From positions 1 to 64,000 of the forward strand of contig NZ_QJHB01000004.1 of assembly GCF_003260275.1 (NCBI RefSeq): DNA of 64,000 bases. Reading direction: 5' to 3'. The DNA is from Homoserinimonas sp. OAct 916. Its GTDB lineage: Bacteria > Actinomycetota > Actinomycetes > Actinomycetales > Microbacteriaceae. Position 1 is the stretch's first letter. Every line of letters starts with the position of its first letter. Shown piece after piece: positions 15,317-24,393 of this stretch. The translations under genes and the position numbers were made by a program. The notes below the pieces were generated by a model that saw nothing but the letters and a program-made list of their open reading frames with translations, was not told the origin of the DNA and did no database searches.

Positions 15317-16299
15317 GGGGTGTAGCTGGCCACGGTGTCGGTCTCGAATGCCTTCTTGACCTCGGCCATTTTGTCCCAGTCGATGAGAACGATCGACTGG
15401 CCGTCATCGGAGGTGCCGGTGCCGAGGGTGGGTGCGGTGAAGAACGACACGTCACTGGAGCGCAGGTTGGTCATCCCGAGCGCCAACCCACCCAGGTAGG
15501 CAGAGTTCAAGCCCTCATCCACCGCGAGGTAGGGGGCGATTGAACCGACGAGTTCGCTGAGCCTGGCGGGGTCGGTGAGGGTCTGCGCGCTCAGCGTCTT
15601 GCCCATCACTGCCTTCAGGTAGGCCTGCTGGTTGCGCGCTCGCTGGTAGTCGCCGTCGGAGAACGAGTAACGCTCCCGCACGAAGGCGAGCGCCTGGTCG
15701 CCGTTCAACTGCTGGGCGCCCTCGAAGAACTGGTAGCCGCCCGCGCTGAAACTGGTGGTGCTCTCCACGTCGACTCCGCCGAGCGCGTCGGTCACGCCTT
15801 TGAACCCCTCGAAGTCGACGACGGCCACGTGGTCGATGCGGGTTCCGATCAGCTGCTCGATCGTCTCCACGGCCAGCGGAACGCCGCCATACGAGAGCGC
15901 GGCATTGATCTTCGCCGAGCCCTGGCCGGGAATCTCCAACCAGCTGTCACGCAGAATGCTCATCACGTAGATGTGCTGCTTGTCTGCCGGGATGTGAGCG
16001 ACCATGATCGTGTCGGAGCGCTGGCCGGTGAGGTCATCGAGGCTGCCATCGTTCTCACCGCGGGTGTCGGAGCCGAGCAGGAGGATGTTCTGGGCCCCCG
16101 TCGTGGACGCCGCTGGCCGGTTCGCGTCATCCGGAAACGCCGACGAAAGCTTCTGGGTGTTGGAGTCAAAATTCTGTGCCAGCATCCACATGTACCCACC
16201 GACGCCGATCAGCGCGAGAACGAGCACACCGGCTACCACAATGAAGGCGATCTTGGCCGGATTGCGTCTCTTGCGGGCCGTTGGGTGGGACATAGTCAT
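15313..16299 (-). CDS. LCP-family cell wall glycopolymer ligase
   Basis: This 328-residue LytR-CpsA-Psr protein has a short basic N-terminus and one membrane anchor (about 15-37, KIAFIVVAGVLVLALIGVGGY). The extracytoplasmic LCP domain carries the conserved SDTRGEN near residue 77, SILRDSWLEIPG, INAALSYGG, and RERYSFSDGDYQRARNQQ. The arginines in these motifs bind the pyrophosphate of polyprenyl-linked substrate. It attaches secondary wall polymers to peptidoglycan. TAGGGT stands 6 nt before the ATG, so the gene appears leaderless. Confidence 0.93.
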   Translation of the reverse strand: MTMSHPTARKRRNPAKIAFIVVAGVLVLALIGVGGYMWMLAQNFDSNTQKLSSAFPDDANRPAASTTGAQNILLLGSDTRGENDGSLDDLTGQRSDTIMVAHIPADKQHIYVMSILRDSWLEIPGQGSAKINAALSYGGVPLAVETIEQLIGTRIDHVAVVDFEGFKGVTDALGGVDVESTTSFSAGGYQFFEGAQQLNGDQALAFVRERYSFSDGDYQRARNQQAYLKAVMGKTLSAQTLTDPARLSELVGSIAPYLAVDEGLNSAYLGGLALGMTNLRSSDVSFFTAPTLGTGTSDDGQSIVLIDWDKMAEVKKAFETDTVASYTP

Positions 16300-16305
16300 T
16301 GGGAT

Positions 16306-16311
16306 ACCCTA
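16306..16311 (-). promoter_or_regulatory. -10 box of a leaderless LCP transcript
   Basis: Read on the minus strand, TAGGGT is followed by 6 nt and then the ATG at 16299. Confidence 0.45.
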
Positions 16312-16386
16312 TGACACGCTCGCTGATAAGTAGATGGGTGCGGCCTGTGTAACAGCCTGCCCAGTTCCGCGGGATCCAGCGGATCG

Positions 16387-16422
16387 GCCGGATGGCTGAG
16401 TCGTTCGCAGCCGACATCCGGC
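16387..16422 (-). terminator. Terminator hairpin after mqo
   Basis: GCCGGATG pairs with CATCCGGC, and inside it GGCTG pairs with CAGCC around a 9-nt loop, with a 2-nt bulge. It lies about 80 nt past the mqo stop codon and before the LCP promoter. Confidence 0.65.
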
Positions 16423-16501
16423 CCACATCTGCGGTCTCGTCACCCGCGCGCGCGGCCGGGTCGCGTCATCTCGCTGTGCGGCGTGGTCGCAGTCGGCTGG
16501 C

Positions 16502-17980
16502 TCAGGCGGGAATGGCGAGCGCTTGTGCCGTGTGTTCCATGACCTCGATGGCTCGTTCGGGAGTGTCGGTCAGCCGGGTGCCGTAACTGGGGATGAGCTC
16601 CTTGAGGTGCGGCTCCCACGCCTTGATCTGGTCGGGGAACGAGCTGCGCAGCAGCCCGAGCATGATCGGTACCGCCGTGGAGGCGCCCGGAGACGCTCCG
16701 AGCAGCCCGGCGATCGTTCCGTCGGCCGAGGAGACGACCTCGGTGCCGAACTGCAGCACTCCGCCCTTCTCCGCGTCTTTCTTCATCACCTGCACCCGCT
16801 GGCCTGCCGTGATCAGGTGCCAGTCCTCGGGATCGGCGGTGGGCATGAACTCCTGCAAGGCCTTGAACTGTTTCTCCTTCGGCGCCAACACCTCACCGAT
16901 CAGATACTTCATGAGGTCGAAGTTGTCTTTGGCCACCGCCAGCATGGGGATGAGATTTCCCGGCCTGATCGACAGCGGCAGATCCAGGATCGAGCCCGTC
17001 TTCAAGAACTTGGGGCTGAACCCGGCATACGGGCCGAACAGGAGCGACGCCTTGCCGTCGACCACGCGGGTGTCGAGGTGCGGCACCGACATCGGAGGGG
17101 CACCCACTGCAGCCTTGCCGTACACCTTGGCGTGGTGCATGGCGACGATCTCCGGATTGTCGGTGCGCAGAAACTCGCCGCTGATCGGAAAGCCGCCGAA
17201 ACCGTCGATCTCCGGGATGCCCGACTTCTGCAGCAGGTTCAGGGCGCCCCCGCCGGCGCCGACGAAGACGAACCGGGCACGCAATGACCCGCGCGTGTTT
17301 CCCACCGCGTGACGGTACCCGACCTTCCAGGTGCCATCCTTCATGCGTGTGAGGTTCTTCACATCGGTCTCGCGCCAGAGATCAACGTCGCGCTCGACGA
17401 GGTAGCGAAAAAGCTGGTGAGTGAGCGCCCCGAAGTCGACGTCGGTGCCCGAAACCACCCGGGTCGCGGCGAACTTCTCCCCCACCTCTCGCCCGTCCAC
17501 CAACAGCGGTGTCCAGGCGGCGATCTGCACGGGGTCGTCAGAGAACTCGATGCCGGCGAAGAGCGGCTCCTCCTTCAACGCCTCATACCGCTTGCGCAGG
17601 TATTCGACGTTGGCCTCGCCCTGCACGAATGTCATGTGCGGGGTGGCGTTCAGGAACGTCTCGGGGGCGTCGAGCTCACCGGCCGCGACCATTCCGGCCC
17701 AGAACTGGCGGCTGATCTGGAACTGCTCGTTGATCGCCACCGCCTTGGCTGTGTCGACGGAACCGTCGGCCGCCTCGGGCATGTAGTTGAGCTCACAGAG
17801 AGCGGCGTGTCCTGTGCCGGCGTTGTTCCAGGGGTTGCTCGACTCGAGGGCGACATCGGACAGTCGCTCCAGAACAACGATCGACCAATCGGGCTGGAGT
17901 TTTTTCAACATCACGCCCAGCGTGGCACTCATGATGCCGCCGCCGATGAGCACTACGTCAACAGGTTTGGGAGGGGTCAC
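16502..17980 (-). CDS. mqo: Malate:quinone oxidoreductase
   Basis: This 492-residue FAD-dependent, membrane-associated dehydrogenase begins with the dinucleotide fold VDVVLIGGGIMSATLGVMLKK. The family signature SNPWNNAGTGHAALCELNY near residue 48 and the Gly-rich FVFVGAGGGALNLLQKSGI are also present. It oxidises L-malate to oxaloacetate and passes electrons to menaquinone, replacing or assisting malate dehydrogenase in the TCA cycle. It starts with GTG, and TAAACT lies 6 nt upstream, so it is probably leaderless. It is transcribed alone. Confidence 0.96.
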   Translation of the reverse strand: MTPPKPVDVVLIGGGIMSATLGVMLKKLQPDWSIVVLERLSDVALESSNPWNNAGTGHAALCELNYMPEAADGSVDTAKAVAINEQFQISRQFWAGMVAAGELDAPETFLNATPHMTFVQGEANVEYLRKRYEALKEEPLFAGIEFSDDPVQIAAWTPLLVDGREVGEKFAATRVVSGTDVDFGALTHQLFRYLVERDVDLWRETDVKNLTRMKDGTWKVGYRHAVGNTRGSLRARFVFVGAGGGALNLLQKSGIPEIDGFGGFPISGEFLRTDNPEIVAMHHAKVYGKAAVGAPPMSVPHLDTRVVDGKASLLFGPYAGFSPKFLKTGSILDLPLSIRPGNLIPMLAVAKDNFDLMKYLIGEVLAPKEKQFKALQEFMPTADPEDWHLITAGQRVQVMKKDAEKGGVLQFGTEVVSSADGTIAGLLGASPGASTAVPIMLGLLRSSFPDQIKAWEPHLKELIPSYGTRLTDTPERAIEVMEHTAQALAIPA

Positions 17981-17986
17981 TCTTCG

Positions 17987-17992
17987 AGTTTA
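17987..17992 (-). promoter_or_regulatory. -10 box of a leaderless mqo transcript
   Basis: Minus-strand TAAACT followed by 6 nt and the GTG at 17980, with no Shine-Dalgarno. Confidence 0.45.
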
Positions 17993-18001
17993 CTGAGGCA
18001 G

Positions 18002-19570
18002 TCAGCGTTCGGCATATTCCGCGGGCGTCTCCACCGCTGCGAGTCCGCGCTCGAGGCGCTCGATGACAGCTGCCCGGGGGGCGGGCCTGCCGAAGTAGAA
18101 GCCCTGCGCATTGGTCACACCCAACGCGCGCAAGCGGCCAGCAGCCGATTCGTTCTCGACGCCCTCCACGACCATGGCGTGCCCGAGCGTGTCCATGTAG
18201 CCGCGCAGCGCCTTCACCATTTCGCGCTGGCGCACGTCATCGAGGTCGGGAACGAGGGTGCGGTCGAGTTTCAGGACGTCCATCGGCAGCCGCACCAGCG
18301 CCCCCACCGACGACTGCTCGGCGCCGTAGTCGTCGAGCGCAATCATCAGGCCGCGCCCGCGGAGGTTGACCGCCTGCAGGCGCAACTCCTCGGAGACCAC
18401 GCGCAACGACCGTTCATTCAACTCCAGGCACAGGTCGACGCCAGGAAATCGCTTCGGCACGCCTTGCAGGAAGTCGCCGAGGTTGGTCGGCAGTATTTGC
18501 TTGGCTTCGAGGTTGACCGCCATCATGGTGACCGTCGGGGCCACCTGGCGGAACTGTACAGCGGCATCCATCGCCTGTTCGATGACCTGGCGGGTGAGGG
18601 CGTCCATGCGCCCCAGCCGTTTCGCCTTGTCGACCAGTGACGATGGCGAGACCGGGCCAACATCGGGGTCGGTGTATCGCACCAGCGCCTCGAAGCCCCA
18701 GATGCGATCTTCAAGGATATTGACGATCGGCTGGTAGACCACGGTCAGCAGCTGCTCGTCGATCGCCCGGGCCACCACGTCGTTGATGCGCGAGGAGCGG
18801 TGTGGCGAAATGCTCACAGAACCGCCGCCACGCCGCCCCAATTTCTTCATGTCGAGCATGCTGCGGTCGGCATCGATCACCAGTGCGGCAAGATCGGTCT
18901 CACGGTGTGCGGAGTAGGCCAGGCCAACACTGACCGACACCGAGACCTCCTTCTGTTTGTCAACCAGTCGCACCGAGACCCCGGCCTCGATGATGATGCG
19001 CTCGGCGACCTGACGCGCCTCCGTCAGCGACCCCAATTCGGTGAGGATGACGACGAACTCGTCGCCGCCGACCCGAAACACCAGGTCTCCCGGGCGCACA
19101 GCTGCCTGTAACCGTTCGGCCAGCGTGCGAAGCATCAGGTCGCCGGCGTGGTGGCCGTACTGGTCGTTGTAACCCTTGAACTGGTCGATGTCGATGAACA
19201 ACACCGCAATGGCCTCGGAGTAGGCGCGGTTGTCGTTGATGCGTTCGAGGCTCTGTTGAAAGGCACGGTAGTTCGGCAGGTCCGTGAGGTGGTCGGTGTT
19301 CGCCTCCAGGGTGAGACTGTCAACGCTGCGACCCAACTGACTGTGCATCCACAGCAGTTTGACCAGCAGCACACCGCCGAGCCCGGTCGCGACGACGGCA
19401 ACGCCGCCCAGCGCGTAGACCTGCCACCCGGGCGGGCCGCCGGAAACGATCACCAGCACCAGGGCGACCAGCACGATGGCGACCAGCACGATCGGCAACG
19501 CCAGGAGCATCCTGCGGGGTCTGCCCGGGTGCTCCGTTCGAGCTCTCGTCTTCGAGATGGTGGCCGTCAT
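18002..19570 (-). CDS. Membrane GGDEF-EAL protein (c-di-GMP synthesis and breakdown)
   Basis: This 522-residue protein has two N-terminal membrane helices (about 20-70). A GGDEF domain follows with LTDLPNYRAFQ, the intact RVGGDEF active site and an RxxD inhibitory site (RPGD) five residues before it. The EAL domain has FEALVRY, LELNERS, ALDDYGAEQSS, LKLDRT, EGVEN and AQGFYFGRP. All usual metal and catalytic residues seem present in both domains, so it may act both as diguanylate cyclase and phosphodiesterase. I chose the ATG at 19570; a TTG nine bases upstream is possible. The pilus locus in this window is a plausible output. Confidence 0.9.
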   Translation of the reverse strand: MTATISKTRARTEHPGRPRRMLLALPIVLVAIVLVALVLVIVSGGPPGWQVYALGGVAVVATGLGGVLLVKLLWMHSQLGRSVDSLTLEANTDHLTDLPNYRAFQQSLERINDNRAYSEAIAVLFIDIDQFKGYNDQYGHHAGDLMLRTLAERLQAAVRPGDLVFRVGGDEFVVILTELGSLTEARQVAERIIIEAGVSVRLVDKQKEVSVSVSVGLAYSAHRETDLAALVIDADRSMLDMKKLGRRGGGSVSISPHRSSRINDVVARAIDEQLLTVVYQPIVNILEDRIWGFEALVRYTDPDVGPVSPSSLVDKAKRLGRMDALTRQVIEQAMDAAVQFRQVAPTVTMMAVNLEAKQILPTNLGDFLQGVPKRFPGVDLCLELNERSLRVVSEELRLQAVNLRGRGLMIALDDYGAEQSSVGALVRLPMDVLKLDRTLVPDLDDVRQREMVKALRGYMDTLGHAMVVEGVENESAAGRLRALGVTNAQGFYFGRPAPRAAVIERLERGLAAVETPAEYAER

Positions 19571-19581
19571 GAAACCCAAGA

Positions 19582-20352
19582 CTAGCCGTCGGCACCCCGG
19601 GTGGCCGCCTGTTGCGGGTCACGAACCACCCAGATCGACGTCAAGGCCTCGTTCCCGAGAACGATCGACGGGGCGGCGGCTCTCGCGCTGCCGGTGGTGG
19701 AGTCGTCTGCCGGGACGATCTCCACCTGGGTGCCCGAGCCGAAGGGGCGTTGTTCGATCACCCGGATCAGGCAGTCCAGGTGCACATCGAGGTCTTCCAG
19801 ATAGCGCAGCAGCACCGGGTCGTCGTCGCAGATTCGTGCCACCACTCCGCTGTCACCGGCCTGCAGCTCGGTCAGCGGCACCGCATCCGGCATGATGACC
19901 GTGCCGTCGGGCCCGGGGATCGGATCACCGTGCGGATCGCGGGTCGGCTGGCCCAGCTTGGCGTCGATGCGGTTGAGCATGAGGTCGGAGATCGCGTGTT
20001 CCAGCACCTCGGCCTCGGCGTGCACCTGATCCCAGCGGTAGCCGAGCTCGGCGACCAGGTAGGTCTCGATCAGGCGATGCCGCCTGACCATCGCCTTGCC
20101 CATCTGCTGGCCCTCACCGGTCAACTCGATGGACGCATACGGGCGGTGGTGCACCAGCTCGAGACTGGTCAGCCGGCCGATCATGTTCGAGACCGATGAC
20201 GGCGCGACGCCCAGCCTGCGGGCCAGCCACGATGTGGTGACTGGGGCGTCGGACCACTCGTTGGCGGCGTAGATGACCTTCAGGTAGTCCTGCATGACCG
20301 GGCTGAGCGCGCTCTCGCCGGCCCCCTCCGTCCCGATCGCATCAACAGCCAC
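19582..20352 (-). CDS. mntR: DtxR/MntR-family metal-dependent repressor
   Basis: This 256-residue regulator has an N-terminal winged helix (MQDYLKVIYAANEW, SWLARRLGVAPSSVSNMIGRL). The dimerisation/metal domain holds the conserved RRHRLIETYL and AEVLEHAISD, with His and Glu ligands. An SH3-like C-terminal domain follows. It is the last gene of the metal ABC importer operon, so it most likely represses it when Mn(II) (or Fe/Zn) is plentiful. The start is GTG. Inverted repeats upstream of the operon at 22994-23018 are candidate binding sites. Confidence 0.9.
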   Translation of the reverse strand: MAVDAIGTEGAGESALSPVMQDYLKVIYAANEWSDAPVTTSWLARRLGVAPSSVSNMIGRLTSLELVHHRPYASIELTGEGQQMGKAMVRRHRLIETYLVAELGYRWDQVHAEAEVLEHAISDLMLNRIDAKLGQPTRDPHGDPIPGPDGTVIMPDAVPLTELQAGDSGVVARICDDDPVLLRYLEDLDVHLDCLIRVIEQRPFGSGTQVEIVPADDSTTGSARAAAPSIVLGNEALTSIWVVRDPQQAATRGADG

Positions 20353-20361
20353 GGCACAATC

Positions 20362-21090
20362 CTAAAGCGCGTGCGCCGTGATGGACTGGTAGGCCTCGGC
20401 AAGCCTGTCCGGGGTGAGCACCTCACCGACCGGGCCGTGGGCCAGCAGTCGCCGGTTGAGCAGCAGCGCGTGGTCATAGTAATCGGTAGCTGTGACGAGA
20501 TCATGATGCACGACCAAGATCGTCGCCCCGGCGTCGCGCAGCTCGTGCAGAATTTGAACGATCAGCCGTTCGCTGGTGGCATCCACACCGACGAACGGTT
20601 CGTCGAGAAGGATGATGTCGGCCTGCTGCGCCAGCGCTCTGGCCAGGAAGACCCGTTGCTGCTGGCCACCGGAGAGCGTACCGATCTGCTGGAGCGCATG
20701 ATCGGACATGCCGACCTTGTTCAGGCAGTCCCGGGCGATCGCCCTCTCGTGCTTACCCGGGCGGCGGAACACTCCGAGCCGGGGGTAGGTTCCGAGAAGT
20801 GCCGTATCGAGGGCGTTGATGGGAAAATTCCAGTCGACGTCGCCGCGCTGCGGAACGTAGGCGATCTGTTTGCGCACGGCGCCGACGGGCCGGCCGAAGA
20901 TGGTGACCTCTCCGGCATCCGGCTCGATCAGTTTCAGTATCCCCTTCAGCAGTGTGGACTTTCCCGCACCGTTCGGGCCGACGATGGCGGTCATGGTGCC
21001 TGGGGCAGCCCGGAAGCTCACGTCGGTGACGGCGCTCGTGCCGAAGTAGGAGATCGAGAGATTTCGAACCTCGATGGCCGGCTGCCTCAT
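20362..21090 (-). CDS. Manganese/zinc ABC transporter, ATP-binding protein
   Basis: This 242-residue ABC ATPase has Walker A GPNGAGKST, the signature LSGGQQQR, Walker B ADIILLDEP and the switch histidine in LVVHHD. The surroundings (cluster A-I substrate-binding protein, nine-helix permease, DtxR regulator) place it in the MntB/ZnuC/SitB group. Its start overlaps the end of the binding-protein gene (ATGA). Confidence 0.94.
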   Translation of the reverse strand: MRQPAIEVRNLSISYFGTSAVTDVSFRAAPGTMTAIVGPNGAGKSTLLKGILKLIEPDAGEVTIFGRPVGAVRKQIAYVPQRGDVDWNFPINALDTALLGTYPRLGVFRRPGKHERAIARDCLNKVGMSDHALQQIGTLSGGQQQRVFLARALAQQADIILLDEPFVGVDATSERLIVQILHELRDAGATILVVHHDLVTATDYYDHALLLNRRLLAHGPVGEVLTPDRLAEAYQSITAHAL

Positions 21091-22049
21091 TGCGTCAGCC
21101 CGGCGTGGATCTGGGTGATGTTGAAGGTGAGCATCTTCAGGTAGCTCTCGCCGTCGCCGCCGGGAGTACCCAGTTCGTCGGAGAAGATCTTTCCGTGAAT
21201 GGGGGTTCCGGTCTCGGCCGATATCGTCTCCATCGGCCGGGGGTCGACGTTGGATTCGAGGAACAGCACCGGCACGCCGGTCGAGCGCACCAGGGCGACC
21301 AGGGCGTTGATCTGCGCCGGCGTGCCCTGCTCGTCGGTGTCGATCTCCCAGATGTAGCCGGGGGTCAACCCGTACGTCTCGGTCATGTACTGGTAGGCGT
21401 GTTCGCTGGTGACCAGCACCCGGTGCTCAGCGGGAATCTCGGCGATCTTGTCGTGGTAGAGCTGGTCGATCGCCTCGATCTTTTCGAGGTAGGCGGCACC
21501 GTTCGCCTCATACACGGCCGCGTTCTCGGGGTCGTTGGCCATCAGAGCGTCACGGATGTTCGAGGCGTAGATGAGCCCGACGGTGGGGTCGAGGAAGGCG
21601 TGCGGGTTCATCTCCTCGGCGGCACCGTCTTCGGAGGCCAGGTAACGCGGCTCGACCCCGGCGCTGGATTCCACGACCTGGGTCGAGTCGATATCTTTGC
21701 CCACCGATTCGAGGAGGGCCGGAAACCAGCCGCCGCCGAACTCCATGTTCAGTCCGTTCCAGACCACCATGTCGGCATCTGTCGCCTTCCTGACGTCGAG
21801 GGGCAGCGGCGTGTACTCGTGCGGGTCGACGCCGAGCGGAACAATGCTGTGAATCTCGACCAGGTCGCCGCCGATCGCCTGCACCATGTCGCCGAGGATC
21901 GAGAAGGTGGTCACCACCTGGAGTTTGTTGCTGTCCGGCGCCGTTTTGGCCCGTTCGTCTCCCGCCGTTGCACTGCAGGAGGCGAGCGAAAGCGCCAGGA
22001 GCACAGCCGCGGAGGCTGCGGAAATCTTACGGAACAAGAACTTCTCCAA
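21087..22049 (-). CDS. Metal-binding lipoprotein of the Mn/Zn ABC transporter
   Basis: This 320-residue cluster A-I substrate-binding protein has an N-terminal signal ending in the lipobox LASC (about residue 25). Metal ligands of the family are visible: His in GVDPHEY, His in EEMNPHAFLDP, and the His of TSEHAYQY. The last ligand is expected near EIDTDEQG to ESNVDPR. It captures Mn(II) or Zn(II) at the cell surface. The start codon seems to be TTG at 22049, 34 nt after the permease stop. Confidence 0.92.
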   Translation of the reverse strand: MEKFLFRKISAASAAVLLALSLASCSATAGDERAKTAPDSNKLQVVTTFSILGDMVQAIGGDLVEIHSIVPLGVDPHEYTPLPLDVRKATDADMVVWNGLNMEFGGGWFPALLESVGKDIDSTQVVESSAGVEPRYLASEDGAAEEMNPHAFLDPTVGLIYASNIRDALMANDPENAAVYEANGAAYLEKIEAIDQLYHDKIAEIPAEHRVLVTSEHAYQYMTETYGLTPGYIWEIDTDEQGTPAQINALVALVRSTGVPVLFLESNVDPRPMETISAETGTPIHGKIFSDELGTPGGDGESYLKMLTFNITQIHAGLTQ

Positions 22050-22082
22050 ATCAGTCGTGGGTGCAGCGATGGTGGGGCGGTC

Positions 22083-22943
22083 TCAGCCCATGGCCAGCAC
22101 GCGGGCGCGCCGCGCGGACAATTGGCGCCGGATCACGCCGTGCGTGGGTGCGAACAGGAACGCGACGAGGAACCCGGCGGCGCCGACCAGCACGATCGCC
22201 GCGCCCGACGGCAGGTTGTAGCTGAAGCTGAAGTAGAGCCCGCCGGCCGACGAGAGCACGCCGAGTGCAGCGGCGAGCAGAATCATCCGCGGCAGGCTAT
22301 CCGTGAGCAGGTAGGCGGTCGAGGCCGGAACGATCAGCATCGCCACCACCAGGATGATGCCGACGGTCTGAAGGGACGCCACGGTGACCAGGGTCAGCAT
22401 GGTCATGAGCAGGTAGTGCAGGCCCTTGGTGGAGAGGCCGTAGGCGGCCGCCATGGTGGGGTCGAACGATGAGACCTGCAACTCCTTGTACAGGGCGGCG
22501 GCGACCAGGAGCACGAGCGCGCCGACGATCACGGTGATCCACATGTCGGAGGTGCGCACCGCAAGCACATTTCCGAACAGGATCTTGGTCAGGTCGGTGC
22601 TGGTCGGCGACAGCGAGACCATCACCACTCCGAGCGCGAACATGGCGGTGAAGACGATGCCGATGACGGCGTCGTTCTTCAGCCGACTGTTCTGGTTCAC
22701 GTACCCGATCCCCAGGGCGGTCAGGAGGCCGGCGACGAGGGCTCCGGGAAAGAAGCTGATGCCGAGCAGAAAGGACGCGGCGATTCCGGGGAGTACGGCG
22801 TGCGAGATCGCGTCGCCCATCAGCGCGAGGCCGCGCAGGATGGTGAACGAGCCGATCACCCCGCAGAGGATCCCGACGACGACGGCTGTGACCAGCGCCT
22901 TCTTCAGGTAGTCGTACTCGACCAGTGCTTCAAGGAATTCCAT
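22083..22943 (-). CDS. Manganese/zinc ABC transporter permease
   Basis: This 286-residue permease of the ABC-3 family has eight or nine hydrophobic segments and the typical MGDAISHAVLPGIAASFLLG near residue 40. GGLYFSFSYNLPSGAAIVLVGAAGF lies near the C-terminus. It forms the membrane channel for the importer and is the first gene of the operon permease, binding protein, ATPase, repressor. The ATG is preceded by GGGAAAGGGG. Confidence 0.94.
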   Translation of the reverse strand: MEFLEALVEYDYLKKALVTAVVVGILCGVIGSFTILRGLALMGDAISHAVLPGIAASFLLGISFFPGALVAGLLTALGIGYVNQNSRLKNDAVIGIVFTAMFALGVVMVSLSPTSTDLTKILFGNVLAVRTSDMWITVIVGALVLLVAAALYKELQVSSFDPTMAAAYGLSTKGLHYLLMTMLTLVTVASLQTVGIILVVAMLIVPASTAYLLTDSLPRMILLAAALGVLSSAGGLYFSFSYNLPSGAAIVLVGAAGFLVAFLFAPTHGVIRRQLSARRARVLAMG

Positions 22944-22993
22944 TTGGCCCCTTTCCCGGCGCGGTCATGGATCGTTGCTGTTTTAAGAGTGCA

Positions 22994-23018
22994 TAACTCA
23001 AAAGTTAGTCGCACCTAA
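22994..23018. promoter_or_regulatory. Candidate MntR operator, two overlapping inverted repeats
   Basis: TAACT-caaa-AGTTA (22994-23007) is a perfect inverted repeat and overlaps TTAG-tcgcac-CTAA (23005-23018). The TTAG/CTAA arms resemble DtxR-family boxes. It stands about 50-75 bp before the permease start, between the metal importer operon and the divergent lipoprotein gene. Confidence 0.6.
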
Positions 23019-23102
23019 ATAATAGTAGAGGGGCGGGCAACACGTTGGCCAGTCCCGACCGGTGGTTCCCCCGGACGACTCGCTAAAAGTGAGCGGAACT
23101 TC

Positions 23103-23108
23103 TACGCT
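23103..23108 (+). promoter_or_regulatory. -10 box of a leaderless lipoprotein transcript
   Basis: TACGCT lies 7 nt before the ATG at 23116. Confidence 0.4.
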
Positions 23109-23115
23109 TGAGCTC

Positions 23116-23793
23116 ATGCTGACTCCTCGTTCCACGCACACCGTCGTGCGCGCATCCGTCGCCGCAGTCGCCTCGTCGATACTGATCTTCGCGCTCGCGG
23201 GCTGCTCCCCCGGGCCTATCACCCCGGGCGGCCCCGTGTCGGCAAGCCCGATGACGACCGAGCCGGAGACTCCGGCCCCGGGCGAAGCGCCCACCGAGGA
23301 GCAGCCGTCTGCGGAGGAGCCCGCCGCAGACGTTCCAGCGGGCACCTGCCTGGTCGGCTCGTGGGTGATGCCCGGCGACCAGATGCAGTCGTTCTATAAC
23401 CAAGCCATCGGCGACAGCCCCGCCGACCTGACCGTCTCCGGACAGGTGCTCGTCGACTTCACCGGCGAGGGCACCTATGAATACACCCCCGACTTCACAC
23501 TGCTTCTGGAGATCATGTCGGTGGAGGCAGTCGGAAACCTGACCGGGAGCATCCGCGGCGAGTACGCCTCTGACGATGGCATCATCATCACCAGCAACAA
23601 CGCCAACGACGTCGAGCTGAAACTGTTGATTGACGGGCAGCCGATGGATGGCACCGAGCAGTTCGAGCAGATGATGGCGATCTCGCCGATCAATGACGCC
23701 CCCTACGAGTGCAGTGGCGACACTGCGACGATCATGTTTGCCACCGGCGATAAAAATCCGCGCACTCCGGTGCAGCTGACCCGCGTGGGGTAG
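23116..23793 (+). CDS. Exported lipoprotein of unknown function
   Basis: This 225-residue protein has a signal peptide and lipobox FALAGC (Cys about residue 30). A Pro/Glu/Ala-rich linker (about 32-75) leads to a small beta-rich domain (about 78-225) with a GTCLVGSW start and one pair of further cysteines (Cys of GTCLVG and of YECSGD). The pattern GTCLVGSW...G.Y.Y.PDF suggests a lipocalin-like sheet, but I do not recognise a family. It is divergent from the metal importer operon and may share its regulatory region. Confidence 0.8.
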   Translation: MLTPRSTHTVVRASVAAVASSILIFALAGCSPGPITPGGPVSASPMTTEPETPAPGEAPTEEQPSAEEPAADVPAGTCLVGSWVMPGDQMQSFYNQAIGDSPADLTVSGQVLVDFTGEGTYEYTPDFTLLLEIMSVEAVGNLTGSIRGEYASDDGIIITSNNANDVELKLLIDGQPMDGTEQFEQMMAISPINDAPYECSGDTATIMFATGDKNPRTPVQLTRVG

Positions 23794-23827
23794 TCGCCGC
23801 CGGTAGCACCAGCACGCCGCCCGGATT

Positions 23828-23841
23828 CGAGAGATTTCTCG
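23828..23841. terminator. Small hairpin between convergent genes
   Basis: CGAGA-gatt-TCTCG lies 35 bp past the lipoprotein stop and before the convergent VOC gene end. The stem is short. Confidence 0.3.
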
Positions 23842-23937
23842 TTCCTTCAGATCCCTCAGCCCGCGGAACCTTTCCCCATGCGCTCGTCGAGGTGTCGGGA
23901 AGCGACTACCCTGAGACCAAAACCCTGCGCAGCCGCT

Positions 23938-24297
23938 TCAGGACAGGCAGAGGCAGAACGGATGCCCAGCCGGGTCGAGATACACCCGGAACGTGGTTCC
24001 CGGCTGAAACTCCGCCTTGCTGGCACCCAACGCGAGCACCTCGGCTTCACCCTCGTCGAGGTCGGGCACCATCAGATCAAGGTGCATCTGCTGTGGGCTG
24101 GTCTGACCCGGCCAATCCGGGGCTCGGTAGTCGGCGACCTGCTGGAAAGAGATGCAGTCTGAACCATCTTCGGGACGGATCTCCACCCAGTCACTTTCAA
24201 CCGATGGCTTCCAACCGAGGATCTCGCCGTAGAACTTCGCCAGGGCCACGGCGTCTGGGCAATCGATCACGATTCCGGGAAAGCGTGCAATAGTCAT
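23938..24297 (-). CDS. VOC-family protein (glyoxalase-like)
   Basis: This 119-residue single-domain protein has the pattern FPGIVIDCPDAVALAKFYGEILGW, then MHLDLMVPDLDEGEAEVLALGA and a C-terminal YLDPAGHPFCLCL. This is the Glyoxalase-like/VOC group found in many actinobacteria, often linked to antibiotic or toxin tolerance. The metal ligand His is in QMHLDL. The actual substrate is unknown. TAAAGT is 6 nt before the ATG, so the gene is probably leaderless. Confidence 0.88.
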   Translation of the reverse strand: MTIARFPGIVIDCPDAVALAKFYGEILGWKPSVESDWVEIRPEDGSDCISFQQVADYRAPDWPGQTSPQQMHLDLMVPDLDEGEAEVLALGASKAEFQPGTTFRVYLDPAGHPFCLCLS

Positions 24298-24303
24298 AGG
24301 CGC

Positions 24304-24309
24304 ACTTTA
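24304..24309 (-). promoter_or_regulatory. -10 box of a leaderless VOC transcript
   Basis: Minus-strand TAAAGT followed by 6 nt and the ATG at 24297. Confidence 0.4.
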
Positions 24310-24393
24310 CGGCGCCTGGGCGGTGCGCGGTAGACGGAACCTGTGGCGAAAAGATGGCTCGACGGGTTGACGGCGGGCACGCCAGCACAAGCC

